This document shows, one piece after another, positions 11,005 to 23,176 of a stretch of DNA of 64,000 nt (position 1 is its first letter; every line of letters begins with the position of its first letter). Both the position numbers and the translations under genes were made by a program. The notes beneath the pieces were generated by a model. The model worked only from the letters and a program-made list of their open reading frames with translations. It was not told the DNA's origin and searched no databases. Source of the stretch: Steinernema hermaphroditum. Its lineage: Eukaryota > Nematoda > Chromadorea > Rhabditida > Steinernematidae. The stretch lies in NCBI GenBank assembly GCA_030435675.1, contig CM059625.1, positions 434,001-498,000 of the forward strand. Reading direction: 5' to 3'.

Positions 11005-12876
11005 ATGCTGCCACAATCATTCGAGGAAGCGGGCACCGAAGAGATGGAATTGTTTCTGCAGAAACTAGAGGTGCATCTAATTGATGATCTCTTCTAACAA
11101 ACTTTTCTTTTAGGCGATCGCCACAAATGGAACGCTTAGTCTGGTCGTTGCACTTGGATTGGAATTGAACCTCTTCGAAGTGCTCGGGGAGATTTCGAGC
11201 GAGGAAAAGCCTGTAACGGCGGAAATAGTCGCTGAGAAGGCCGTGCTAAAGGCTAGGTAAGAACAGTATATTCGAATTTACCAAATGAATAGAGCTTACA
11301 TCATGAAATTAAATATTGTTATTTTTCAGATATGTCCGCGAGTGGTTGTCCAGTATGGCATGCGCTGACTTCCTCGAAGTAACCGAAGACGGAGGAGCTT
11401 TCTGGATGTCCGAAGAGAAAAAAGCAATCCTCTGCGGAGATGCTCCACATCCAGCAATCCAATTCAACATATTCAGTCAACAGTTCGGATTTGTGTTCAA
11501 CACGATTTGCGCCGTGTTCAAGAAGGATGGACCACGAGGTATGCCGGCATCTTCTAACTCTTTGCTTCATTTTACATAAGTACCAAAATGTCGATCCTTT
11601 AACATAATTTTCAAACTCCGTTTTTTTGGATAATGAATATAGGAACTACCTACGAACAGTACGACGATTTCTGCACTAAGATGAACAAACTTTCTCAATC
11701 AATGCACAGCAAGCACTTCGTCTCCGATCTTCTTCCAATGATTGATCTCAACGCCGCTCTCCAGAAAGGTGTTGAAATGCTGGATGTCGGTTGTGGTAGC
11801 GGCTTTCACGTGCATACTCTCGGTTTGTTCAATGACATTAAACCGCTCAGGAAAACAAGATTCTTTCTTCAGCACAGCAGTATCCAAATTCCAAATTCGT
11901 TGGCATCGATAACTTCGCAGGCGCTGTTGTAGCCGGTAATGAAGCCAGCAAAGAAAGAGGACTTGACAATGCCACCTTTGCGCGTCACGATGCAGCCCGG
12001 CTCCCTGAAGAATGGAGTGGTCGCTTCGATTGGGTTACCATCTTTGATGCCTGCCACGATCAGACACGTCCCGACTTGGTATGTTTGCTTCTATAACAGT
12101 TCTGAGCAGAAGCCAACTAAATTGGCCGCGTGGTGATGGCAATCACAATGAACAGAGAATCGTTTAAAAAGCAAGAACTATGAAAAAATTGAATTTTGCT
12201 CACTTATCACACGGCCGTGTTCAAAGGTCACGGTGTTTTCGGGTGACTCCTTATCGGGTCCATGAGCTGATGTGCACATTTGTGTTGTACACATCGGAAT
12301 TTATGTTGCCAACATCGGTATCGTACGAGAAACAATGTTAAGTGCTGAAGAACGTTATACCTGACAAAAAATGAAATCGCCGCCAAAATTTTTGTTAATT
12401 CTGAAGAGCAATGCCGAATGGGCAAATACTGAGTGCTTATACATATGTTACCGACAACACCCCGGCAATATCGAAGCTATAGCATTCCGTTTTTTTATCA
12501 ACGTGACTTCACCATGCACATCTTCAGTGTCTCCAAGAAGTCTATCGTGTCCTGAAACCTGGAGGTGTCTTTTCAATGGTCGAGGTAAAGGGGACGAGCA
12601 ATGTTTTCGAAGACAAAGAGACTTCGGGCGACGGAGCGGCTTTTCAGTATGGAATTTCTCTCTTCCATTGTCTCCCAATTGGCAGTAATAGCGATGGTAA
12701 AAATGCAGACGATGTCCGCTGTTATCAGTGAGAGTGATTTAGATGCATTGGGACTTGGAACAAAATGGGGAGAGAAACGTGCTCGGAAATTGCTGGAACT
12801 TGCCGGCTTTGACGACATCGACGTTCGCGACACTCCTTTCTTTCCGGGAAACGTTCTGTATCAATGCCGCAAGTGA
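11005..12876 (+). CDS. SAM-dependent methyltransferase, tandem copy 1
   Basis: Seven exons, 11005-11070, 11114-11256, 11330-11538, 11643-11822, 11873-12078, 12528-12696 and 12743-12876, give 368 aa. The N-terminal third looks like a winged-helix or dimerisation region. Class I methyltransferase motif I is MLDVGCGSG near residue 188, followed by the acidic FVGIDNF strand, WVTIFDACHDQTRPDL and the post-motif YRVLKPGGVFSMVEVKG. Phases close throughout. The family is expanded in nematodes (C. elegans R08E5 and R08F11 genes, from memory) and its substrate is not known to me. The second copy lies 807 bp downstream with the same exon number and phases. Intron 5 is enlarged to about 450 bp, compared with 76 bp in copy 2. 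Confidence 0.85.
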
Positions 12877-13683
12877 ACACAAGAAGAAGGAGAACGTCTT
12901 TTTCACTGTATTGATTTTCTAGCTAATGGAAGTAAAACCTTTGCGTTATATCGATCTTGGCAACATCATTCATGCGCAAATCGAAGCACAATGTATTACA
13001 TTGGTAGAGCAACTTAGAATGTTACAGCTCTTTCCTAGTGTAATAACAGGAGTAAACACTGGATGGTAAATGAAATACATATCACTGCTCTTTATTTCGA
13101 TAGAATGACGCAAACTAAATAGTGCGCACTCAAGTTCTGTTTCCTGATTGATCATTGTCGACGTTGATCGTTGTTCACTCAATTTCTACGTTCAGAACGC
13201 AAACCATAACAGCGCACTGCTCGCAGGTGCACAGCATAACAAAGCATTAAGTTGACGAGAATACCTATGTTTACTTGCTATCATAACACGGATGTGTGAT
13301 CGACACACAACCGAGCTTTGGTGTTTATGGGGTGGAACGCACACGCTGGTCACATTTTTTACGCAAGCCCGCACATTCTGCACAAATGTTAGCGTTCAAC
13401 AACATTCGAACGTATTTAGCTGTGGGCACGGCAACGCGTTATACTAGTCCTTTCAATGATGGATCGGCACTCCTGCGACCGTTCTGTTTTTGCACCGATG
13501 TTCGTGAAACGCAATTTTTGTTGCGAAACGCCAATGACTAATCTTTTCCCTTCTGTGTTTATAATAGCGCTAGTTTGTCTATGGACTAAATTGGTCAGGT
13601 GACTTATCACGATTTCGTTTTTAGTCCATCGGTAATTTTGTTTACCGGCGTCATCAAACAGTCAATATCTCGGCACTGATAAA
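12877..13683. other. Spacer between methyltransferase paralogues
   Basis: The 807-bp spacer has no supportable gene. Short frames on both strands lack domain signatures. Confidence 0.5.
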
Positions 13684-15067
13684 ATGTCCTCTAGACCACA
13701 AGGAAATGAAGATTCTTTAGCAAACTTCGCTACAAAAGTGATGGTAAGTAACTATTACATGCATGTTTTGCCGAAGTATTCCTAGAACGTGACTACGAAT
13801 GGCATGCTATGCCTTGTTATAGCTCTCGGTAAAGAGCTAAAAATTTTCGAAACACTGGGCGAGATATCCAGCAAAGAAAACCCGGTACTAGCTGAAGCGA
13901 TAGCTGAAAAGGCCGGCCTAAAAGAAAGGTAAGAAAAGGTGATAGACGTAAAGGTTGTTTCATTATAAGGATCCAGGTATGTGCGTGAATGGCTGGCAAG
14001 CATGGCCTGCGCGCACTTTGTCGATGTGACCGACGACGGAGAAAGGTTTTGGATTGCTAACGAGAAGAAAGCAGTTCTTTGCTGTGACCATGAAGCGTTG
14101 GAAATGCTCGTGTTCACCCAGCAGTTCGTGCCGATCTATAAAACGATGATTGATGTGTTCCGAATCGATGGCCCAAAAGGTGATGCTGTTGTGGGTTGTG
14201 TATAGTATTTAGTTACAGGCACCACCTACGATCAATACAGCGATATTATTACCCGGCTTAGTAAGATGTCAAAGGGTTTCTATGAAAAGCATCTGATCGC
14301 AGACATCGTTCCACTGATTGAAGTACAGGAATGCGCTCTGAATAATCTCGAAATGCTGGACGTCGGATGCGGAAACGGCGATATCGTCAATATGTTGGGT
14401 TCGAGCGGATAGTTTTGTTATTACAAACAGAAATTTCAGCTAAGCACTACCCACAATCGCAGTTTTTCGGGATCGACAATTTCGTGAATGCAATTAGCAA
14501 GGCCACACAATCAGCAATTGAAGAGAACCTATCAAATGTTACTTTTGAAAAGCAGGATGCAGCACATCTTCCCGAGGGGTGGACTGGCCGTTTCGACCTT
14601 GTTACTATCTTTGACGCTTGCCACGATCAGATGCGCCCGGATTTGGTACGTTGTGTTTATGATACAAACACGGCCTTACTAATACGTTTTTCAAGTAAAC
14701 CGCTAATTGAACATTTTCCAGGGTCTGAAGGAAATCTACCGTGTACTTAAACCAGGTGGCGTACTCGCTATGATGGAAATCAAGGGAACAAGCAATGTTT
14801 ACGAGGACCGAAAGGATGGAGATGTCGCGGCCATTCAATACGGAATTTCACTCTTTCATTGTCTACCGATCGGATACAATTCGGAAGGCACGCTACGAAC
14901 ATTTCAATAACTTGCCTAACATTTGCCTAGATGCGCTCGGTCTTGGAACCAAGTGGGGCGAAAAACGCGCAAAGCAGCTGCTCGGTTACGCCGGATTCCA
15001 AAGTGTCGAAGTTGTCGATTTACCGTTCACTTCATGGAACGTCCTTTATCGATGTCACAAGATATAG
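13684..15067 (+). CDS. SAM-dependent methyltransferase, tandem copy 2
   Basis: Seven exons, 13684-13743, 13786-13928, 13977-14179, 14219-14398, 14440-14645, 14722-14887 and 14931-15067, give 364 aa. Exons two, four and five have exactly the lengths of the upstream paralogue (143, 180 and 206 bp). Motif I is MLDVGCGNG. VTIFDACHDQMRPDL, YRVLKPGGVLAMMEIKG and the C-terminal GLGTKWGEKRAKQLL are shared with copy 1. The last intron, 14888-14930, must use a GC donor to keep the conserved phase and reading frame, while copy 1 has GT at the same site. If that splice does not occur, the frame runs about seven codons to a TAA and the last 46 residues are lost. The N-terminal exon differs most between copies. 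Confidence 0.83.
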
Positions 15068-15137
15068 AGTTTAGTCTTATATAATAAGTTACATAACATG
15101 TGCATATACCCGTGGATACAAAATTTCTTGAATCCAT

Positions 15138-16690
15138 TCATGCCCAAGTATCAACAAACTCACTTCTTTCGCAGTTCAAGGCACTCTTAAACCACTTATA
15201 GACATTCGGATACGTGCTTCTTTGCAAGTTCCTTTCGTGCAGCCTTTCACATAGGCGGCAGGGTCCTGTAACAATCATGCATTAACTGGTTATAATGAGG
15301 GTCAGTGTCAAAACTTCAAAACTCAAAACTCAAAAAAAAATCGAAATTCAAAAAATCAAAACTATATGGCGCGGCTTTGAAGAAAACCACAAAGAGTTAA
15401 TGTGAGTTTGTGCTTACCTAAACGGTACCCTTCAGCAGAGTACACGTGAGTCCAGCCCATCGTCCTCCATTTGAAATATTCTAAGTATGCAGTATGATTT
15501 CCCATCAGGTAGTGGAGATGCTTTCCCATTGCTTCCGCCGATGGAAAGTCATCCATGGCAATGTATGAACCGGGTGGGATAATACTAAATTGAAGGTGAT
15601 TATTAGCTGATTACCAATTTTTTGCAAACTTTTCGTAAATTCTTCGCCGCATGACAATCGGCACTGAGAGAAATTTGTATCGATCCCAATACTTTTCAGT
15701 TACGTAATCGTTACAGACTGCGTTCTCAAGGGCCATGTAGAAATAGTAACGGGGAATTTGTTTGCTGCAGTCTCCGTCACATCTTCCAGTGCCGCATTTT
15801 CCGGATACAGTTATCGGAACGTATCTGAAGTTTGCATATGGATATGACTCTGATTATATGAATAGAACTGTGTATGCTGCCGAGGCCTGTCGCATGCTTT
15901 TAGTGTTCGATTTTTAATGAACTGCAGAAATCTAGACTTTTACGCCTTCAATAACTTACTTTGATAGCCGCTTTACCGCTTTCTCGCGTTTCGAAACAGT
16001 ATTGCAGTTGGAAACTAACCAAAAAACGGCTTTTTTCCGGTTATCCCATTTGAAGTCGGCGTAGGTAAAATTCAAGTTTTCCGGAGTCACGCCATTCTCT
16101 TCCGCTATATCAGGGGATAGCCAAAACCCACCGTACGGATGGCGAACGTCAGACTTTCTTGAAACCGTCATTGTCCAGTTGAAGTAATTCACTGTAAATA
16201 TAAAATAATGATATAGAAAATTTCACGCTAGCCTACATGGTAATTTTCCTTCGAAACGATCGCTAAAGCCCATGTACAAACTTTCCATCGTCCAAAACAC
16301 AAAACGCTGTTCGGTGGATACTCTTTTTGCCAAATCGTCTCTTCGGATATCATCACCGTGGAAGATAACAGCGTCGGCCTCTGTCAGCAGTGATCGGTTG
16401 ACTGTGAATCTGCATTTAACGGGCAGATCAGAGCAATCGTCAACAACTGGGTTCTTATTTCCAAAGACTGTTGTCCAGAACAAAATAAGCTTCTCCTGGG
16501 GAGGTACTTCTGGCTGCTGAGGCTTGTTGTTTTGATGCCGTTTTGATGTGTTTGAAGTAGTCGTGTGGTATTCATCACGTGTGCTTGATGCTTTGGAAAG
16601 GCGTTCCGTGTCGAGTAAAGCAACATAGACTCCATAAATTCCTAGACAGAGAAGAATTGTCAGGGAGATGATTCGTGATCTCCCGCGCAT
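15138..16690 (-). CDS. GT10 alpha-1,3-fucosyltransferase, type II membrane protein
   Basis: Five minus-strand exons, 16690-16237, 16191-15960, 15824-15615, 15584-15418 and 15265-15138, give 396 aa. A single N-terminal membrane segment (about residues 8-28) and a Ser/Thr-rich stem give the Golgi type II layout. FNWTMTVSRKSDV, the donor-binding region YYFYMALENAVCNDYVTEKYW-like block (split here as ALENAV and YVTEKYW), VPIVM and IPPGSYIAMDDF are diagnostic of the GT10 family that uses GDP-fucose. Paired cysteines near the C-terminus (CRLCERLH) are usual. Nematodes have several such enzymes for core or Lewis-type fucosylation of surface and secreted glycoproteins; I cannot say which linkage this one makes. 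Confidence 0.92.
15300..15364. repeat. Low-complexity CAAAACT/CAAAAAT tract
   Basis: An intronic stretch within the last intron of the fucosyltransferase repeats CAAAACT-like units several times and then runs of A. It looks like simple-sequence slippage, with no gene content. Confidence 0.6.
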
Positions 16691-17188
16691 TTATCTGGAG
16701 TTATGCTAATTTACTTTCTCGTTGAAATGGTCGATGGCCAAACATAGACAATAATATTTTCACTGAGCAGCGAGTGAGCAACGAACGGAGAAATGCGATC
16801 GTCACAATAAAATCATGAATTGTCTTGCTTTAAGGCGTTCAATAGGTATCAGAAATGTCAAAGTTCTGTGAACAGCTGGTGAAGTACATATATATAACAA
16901 CATTTTACTATCGCTTTGTTTGTGCCATAAAAAAGTAAATGTATAGTAAATCATATGCATGAAATGAAGGGGAATGAACTGCATTGTGGCGTAATCATAT
17001 GTGTTAAACGGTGGGAACAAATGAAGGTTCAGCGGGAGATCACAGGCGAATATACAAAAATCTTGAACTAATTGACTTGGGCCTTTAAATGCTGTCAATA
17101 TTATTGGATGGGTATTATATGGTTGCTTGTAAATAATTACAACATAAGCACACTAATGAAAACCTAAAAAGAAACAAAAAGCCACTGA
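16691..17188. other. Intergenic between fucosyltransferase and ift-43
   Basis: About 500 AT-rich bases with no supportable gene. It holds the promoter of the fucosyltransferase and the 3' end of the minus-strand ift-43 gene. Confidence 0.5.
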
Positions 17189-18858
17189 TCACGATGAGAA
17201 CATATTCGATGCACCCATGGGACGAGTGCGCTGCTGATCAAGGTTTATGGCGGAGTCGTATGGGTCATCGTCGAGATCGTCCTCAAATGCCCAGTCCTCG
17301 CGTATTTCTGAAGACACGCTTGCAAAGAGGTAATCCCATGTCCACGAGACGTGCTCATCGCAACTTTCCTCCTCTGTGCAAAGGTAGCGTGCAAGAACGG
17401 AGATATCTAAAAACTGGATAGTGTAAGCATGCTTCACGTGAAAGGCGCACAACCTATGTCGTCCAATTTCGACAGTTGCGGGTACTTCATCATGATCGAA
17501 TCGAGATACAAGTCCGGTTGCACGCGTGTGACGTTCATAGATGAAGAGGTGATCTGCGGCTTTCCTGAGTCCGACTGATAGCTTCGTTCCTAAAAAATAA
17601 GCGATGCTATAAGAGTAGAATTTGGTTTGAAAAGGACAATTCTCGGAAAGCTATGCACCATACACAATCCACTTCTATCTTCTTGCATTCTGCTCTCGAA
17701 TTAGTCGACAGCAATAGGCTTTCGCGGAATAGCGTGCAGCACGAAATGTTGAATACGCTTCTACGCCCATTTTTGGCGAATTTTGGAATACCTACAGGAC
17801 ATAGACCCGATCAGTGGGAAATATGGGAATTGTAAGACATTCCACAAGTGTCACTCACCGTGTCAGTGGGAAGATTGTCGGTAAGTTTGGTAAGTTGTTT
17901 TACTCCTGATGTCACGGCTAAATTATAATAATCCTTCGTCACACCATGTATCAGTCGTTCTCACCGCCGTTTCCTATGTTTGAAACTGACGTTGACGATG
18001 CCGCTGGAGATATACGCTCTGGTTGTTCTTCCTTTGGTTCACTTTTCTTCTCTTTATTGCCTTTTGCAGCTCTGAAGAGTCCTAGAATCCATCAAATTCA
18101 TCCGAACGGATATTCAAGTCATCGAACGTACCTGTCAAAGGCCGTTTGAAGGTTTCCTTAAGCTTTTCGTGATTGCTTTGCGCCTTAAGACTGATCTTGG
18201 ACATCGTGTTGCGTGTCTCTGGGACAATCCCATCCTTTTCTTTTACGCGTATATTTAAGTCGATATCTAGAAGTATAACAGTTATACGTTTATAACAGTT
18301 ATACCAACAACCATATCTTTTTAGGGCAATAAGTTATTAGTTCAAATATTACATTATTTTTCTATGATATGCTGTATCATAGAAATTTGATTCTATTTGA
18401 TTGTTCTACAATTGTGAACTAGGACGCTTCGGAAACCGGTAAACATTTTGGGTGTGTAACATTTTGGCATGTGTGATTATTTTCGCTGCTTTTGCACAAG
18501 AGAAACAATGCTACAAAACCATTTAAACGATCGAACCAACATCAGCTAGCCCTTGCAAATCTCACGGAATTTTTAATTCGACGTGGGCATATCTGTCGAC
18601 GCTGCTCACCGTTGTTTACTTTTATGATCTTTGTTAAGCTTTTTCTTTTTAAGACTTTGGATCACTTGTAGACTACCAGTAAGTGCATGAACATACGGTG
18701 AATAACTCCAAAATCCTCTTGCAATGTTACTTACCGACGTCATCGGCGTCCTCCAGTGGCACTTCTCCGGACAATCCGTGTCTGTCAGTGTACTTTCTTC
18801 GCTGTTTGGTTACGGCGCTACGTCGACGCGAGAGGTCTCCTCCGTCGCCGCTACTCAT
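17189..18858 (-). CDS. ift-43: Intraflagellar transport protein 43 (IFT-A subunit)
   Basis: Six minus-strand exons, 18858-18735, 18266-18132, 18081-17965, 17917-17859, 17589-17454 and 17406-17189, give 262 aa with all phases closed. The N-terminal two thirds are charged and poorly conserved. The C-terminal core, LDDIDISVLARYL then EHVSWTWDYLFASVSSEI, matches the conserved IFT43 tail seen in vertebrates. IFT43 is a small subunit of the IFT-A complex that drives retrograde transport in cilia. In nematodes, cilia occur only on sensory neurons. It is divergent from the MED26-like gene across about 0.9 kb. I looked for a perfect X-box (DAF-19/RFX site) upstream of the ATG and found only a GGCAAC half-site near 19007-19012. 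Confidence 0.85.
18273..18304. repeat. Short direct repeat in ift-43 intron 1
   Basis: Two copies of TATAACAGTTATAC, at 18274-18287 and 18291-18304, are separated by three bases. Each copy is itself close to a palindrome. Confidence 0.6.
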
Positions 18859-19757
18859 CTTTGACTGAACGTATGAGATTTACGAGCTTGAACGGTCGGT
18901 CAGTCTTGCAACGATACGATTGGACTATCGTACTATGCCGCTATGCGTGTTCGCGTAGCAAACTACGCTCTCAAGATACCGACAAGCGGCGCAACTGACC
19001 ATGCCTGGCAACCTATATTGGTTTTGGGTATTGTCGTTTTCTAAGCGATGAGCTGATTCCTATCCGCGCCTGGTAAGGGTTAGAGGGCTCGTGACTATTC
19101 TTTCGAACGCGAAATAGCGAGGAAGAGGTAGCTCTTTTTGACTACGAAATTTGTTGCATCTTGTCGCTGGAAGCCCCTTCTTTCAATCACCCTACATTTA
19201 GTCGCAGATTGGACTTTCGAATAGCTCGAAAACTGATTCTATAACGCCAGTGTAGCCATATGCCGCGACAGGAACTTAAAACCGAAACGCATGACCCCTT
19301 CACGTTTTTTTGTGCTGTCAGGAATACAGATCACATCTACGCTCTCAGAAACGGCGAGCATTAGAACTATAAAAGTGTGAAATTCACAAATTGTAATCCA
19401 CGCACGCAGCGTACTTATACTCACATGCGAAACCAATCATTGTCTCACTTTACGTGTACATGTAATTGTGAGGCGTGTGCTGCAAAAACATCGTTAACAT
19501 CATGAACTAACTTTTTTTCAGGTAGGCTTGTTGACCGCAAGCCTCGGAGCCTCAATTCCCTCGTCGTCGTCGCGGAGCATTCCAAGAGAAAGGCGGAGTT
19601 TCGCGAGCCGTACGTCTCTGAGTTGACCAATCAGCACAACGCTCTCGCTGTGGTATAAATGGGTGTTGCCACGAACGCGCGTCAGACGTCGAGTTTGACT
19701 GCGAGCTGGATGGTTGCGTGCGCTCCTCAGCTGCAACTGCCCGACTCGAGTCTGTAT
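18859..19757. other. Bidirectional promoter region of ift-43 and mdt-26
   Basis: This 0.9-kb segment lies between two head-to-head genes and has CG-rich patches at 19000-19130 and 19530-19700. The open frame reaching 19758 continues upstream to 19659, so a 33-residue N-terminal extension of the MED26-like protein is possible but looks unlike coding sequence of this family. Confidence 0.5.
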
Positions 19758-22308
19758 ATGCAGGTTCCGTCTACGGCCGTTGATCAGCTGAAGCAACGGC
19801 TCCTTCTTGCGGTTGAAAATGTAAGGATTGCTAAAGGGAACGTGATGATCATGGTGGTGATGATGTCATTATTTTTGCACTATAATAAGGAAAGGCAATC
19901 TGAAAAAGGCAGTTATTTTGCACTGTACGTATCCGATGATTAAATGATAGCTTTTCGGGGGAAGATGTATAGAGCGAGCACATTCAATATGATAAAAGTA
20001 GCAGTGGCTAGAACAATGCGGTTTTCGTAAACACACCCAAGCTCTTTTGCGTTCGAATTCGGCTTTGTAAATTTTGCATATAGCCATGTAATAAAGCTTT
20101 TCGGTTGTGGTGTTGTACCTAAATGCTGTTGTTGTATTATGTTTGATCATGTTTCTGATGTGTTCTGTTTTAGGGCAATTCGTCTGACGCCATTGAAGTC
20201 ATTGCTCTCTTGGAGAAGTCTCCTCTGACGAAGGAAATTCTCGAGGTAAGGCAGCAGCCGTCTCTCGTGCGGACGCGCTCCCCCAGCGCAATCGCGGCCG
20301 AACGAGTGAGCGTTCGCTGGCTGAGCGCCGCCGGTCGGCCGCTCTGGCGAGCCCCACCGACTGAAATGACTCTCCTCCAGCTGGGTCGCATTTGTCATGC
20401 GTGCGCAAATCAATATTTGTTTATGTGTCTGTGCACTGCTCGTTGCAGTGCTCTCTTTCTGTCGCCCTCTCCACGACCACTTTCATCACATAGACCAATG
20501 ACTCTTGCGTGCACCATCGAAGGGGATGCATTGGTGGGATAAGGGAAAGGCAAGCACATGTCGTAGATCAAACGGAATTTTCACAGCGCAACTGAAAAAA
20601 TAGCAACACTTGTCACATGCTTAATTTTTACAGGCTACTCGCATTGGTGCTACGGTGAACGATGTCCGCAAACGCACAGGGAGTACACATCCAGATCTGT
20701 CGAAAAAATGTCGCGGGTTGATCAAGATCTGGCAAAAATTACTTGAAAATCGGCCTTCATCAAGCAATGGGACCAGCTCAAATGGAGGGACACCAAACAC
20801 CCCGGCAATCCGTCGCGGCCTCACGCCTCAAACTCCGGGTCGCAAATGCACACCGAGTAAGTCTAAATGTCCAAACGGATTCTCTTCGTGGAAGTAATTA
20901 TGAAGGTTACCGTCTTGCTATGCTTTACTACAGGATGTTCACATGATGAAATTAGCCGTTCTTAGTTTGGGTTTGCATTTCGTAACATCCTTTCGAACCT
21001 CACTTAAAAATCACTTTTACGTTGTTGTTCTCTTAAGAATCAGCATATTGCAGTTAAGAATCGAAATAGAAAAGCAAACTTACCTTTTTAGGTGCACGAA
21101 CACAAATTGCGTCTCCCGGTCCCAATGACAGTAGCTACGCTCCCGTGTCGAACAAAGTATCACCTCAGAACGGTCATTTGGCGAAGTCGCAGTCCGTCGG
21201 TTCCGAGCTCTTTCGAGCAGATAGCCGACCTTCTGGAAAAACAACATCGCCTGCTGTGAAACTTTCGAAGAAAAGGACCGCAGGTGCAGGGCCTTCTCCT
21301 GATGGTAAGTTAGCCTTCAACCTCTCACGAATGAATTTTTTTTACGATTACCAATTCACGTGGTCCCAGTTTTCGTTTACAGTATTAATGATATATTTGA
21401 AATGTTTTATCTAAATCTAACTAGTTTTACATTCGCATAATTTAAAGGCCGATCATACTCTTCTCACTATCTATTTAAACTTAATTTTAGAAGCAATCGC
21501 TCAAAAACGAATGAAAGCCACAGACAACAAGACACCGTCTACCTCTCCTTCCACACCTCAGGTCTCTGTTTTGGCAGCACGGAGACAGAACGCGCTGCCA
21601 ACGAGCAATTTGCTTGCCCAGTTCGCAGATGATCCTGTAACTCGACAATTGGGAAAGGCAATTCAAAAACCGCAAACGCCTGTCGCAACCAAGGGCCAGC
21701 TGGAGAGGAAAGTGGAAAAGCCTACGACTCCTAAAATAAAGGTCGCAACGCCTCCAGTCTCGGTACGTTGCGGTTGCTCAGCTTTTCGCAACAGCACTGC
21801 AATGCCCGTATTTTAGAACGGTGTGGCAGCAGCTAGGAAGCCTGCCGCGAACGCCGCTCCTCTTTCAGAAGTCACCACCGTTCACTCTCAGCCGACTCCA
21901 TCCCCTTCCTCTAGCTTCAGGGAGAAGGAAAAGGAGAAAAAAGACAAGGAAATGGATAAGAAAACAAAAACGAAACCTGCGAAAGCCGTAAAACCAAAGC
22001 AAAGTGAAGAAGATGACCTTTTCTACATGTCCGATGACGAACCCGATCAACCCGTTAAGCGTCCGAAGTTTGGAGTAACAAACTGGTACGCGAACCTCCC
22101 ATCGATGGAAGAATTGGCAGCTCGAAAGACGGTGCGGCCGAAGCCGGTTGCCAAATATGGAACCGCAATGGTGATGAATTCGAGTCAGAAACCGAATGGT
22201 CGCTCAATGGTGGTCTTACCATACGCTGATATTGGACGGCCCGACTTCCTCGAGTACAAATACAAAAACTATGCGCAATTTCTTGTAAAAGACCCTCCTA
22301 GGCGTTAG
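19758..22308 (+). CDS. mdt-26: Mediator subunit 26-like protein with TFIIS N-terminal domain
   Basis: Six exons, 19758-19820, 20174-20245, 20634-20856, 21092-21304, 21491-21762 and 21817-22308, give 444 aa. Residues 1 to about 85 are a TFIIS N-terminal (LW) domain with ALLEKSPLTKEIL, ATRIGATVNDVRKRTG and LIKIWQKLL, which binds elongation factors. The long Ser/Pro/Lys-rich middle is probably disordered. It includes a Lys/Glu-rich stretch followed by the acidic EEDDLFYMSDDEPDQ segment. The C-terminus (VLPYADIGRPDFLEY) resembles the MED26 end that joins Mediator. C. elegans C25H3.6 (MDT-26) is the likely counterpart. The ATG at 19758 begins the domain exactly where family members start. AATAAA at 22697-22702 fits the 3' end. 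Confidence 0.85.
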
Positions 22309-23176
22309 TGTCAATTGTTTTAAATGCTGTTACTACTCAGTTATACACAGATCATCTTTATGTCCTTTCATGATTGTTTGTGGTGCTTCTTGCTTCCTCC
22401 ACCGTCTTGATCTCACTGCAGGAGCCCAATCATACGGTTCACCTCATGTTTCTCCACGATTTTGTGCTCCCTTTCATTTCTGTCGTTTGTGCTCTGCTGG
22501 ATATTCCCCTATCTCAAGTTGCTGGTGTCTTTGTTATGCTCAAAAATTCTCATCAAGTGGGTATTGCCTCTTTAATGCATCGTGCTTAAATGGAAGATGT
22601 TTGTGTCTCATCTCATTTGTCTCTGCCCGTTGCCTTTGTTCCACAAGTCAACTGTTGTTAATTGTAAAAACGTTATGAAAAAAAAGAGTTTTATCCAATA
22701 AAGTTTTTATTGCAATGAGTCTTGGTTGACAAAGCAATTTCAGCATGTTTTGTCACCTTCTACAACAAGCTTCAAAGATCCTCCGAAAACAATAGCCCGT
22801 AGAAGGACTGTTTGTGTTGAAAGTCAAGCGACATGCAGAACATGGCAAAACTAAGGTGAAAGAAGAAATAAATGAAAGATTGCGGTGGAGACAGATAAGA
22901 CGAAATATGGAATGCGCGATATTCAATGTGTTCCTAGAACAGAGCTACCTCTTCGCCGTACTGGCCCAGTGCAAGTTTTCTTCATAGGAATTGAAATGAC
23001 GGTTCGTGGAGCGCGTTTTAATTCATAAGCAAGAGCAGCTTCTTCTGCATGTCATATATCTTGATAATTCCAGCTAATTGAAGTGATCAATTACAAAAAT
23101 TCTTTTAATTTAGATAAAAATTACGTGCAGAGAAAAATATAAGCACAGGATACAGCGGGGGGCGGGCTTCTTTTTT
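22309..23176. other. Convergent 3' region of mdt-26 and vitellogenin
   Basis: About 870 bp between two convergent genes. It contains the likely mdt-26 3' UTR and a short G-run near 23157. No gene is supported. Confidence 0.5.
22697..22702 (+). promoter_or_regulatory. Polyadenylation signal AATAAA
   Basis: A canonical AATAAA lies about 390 bp after the mdt-26 stop codon. Confidence 0.5.

Noticed and set aside
18999..19015. X-box (RFX/DAF-19 site) upstream of ift-43
   Set aside because: Only one half-site, GGCAAC, is present; the second half does not fit at the required spacing.
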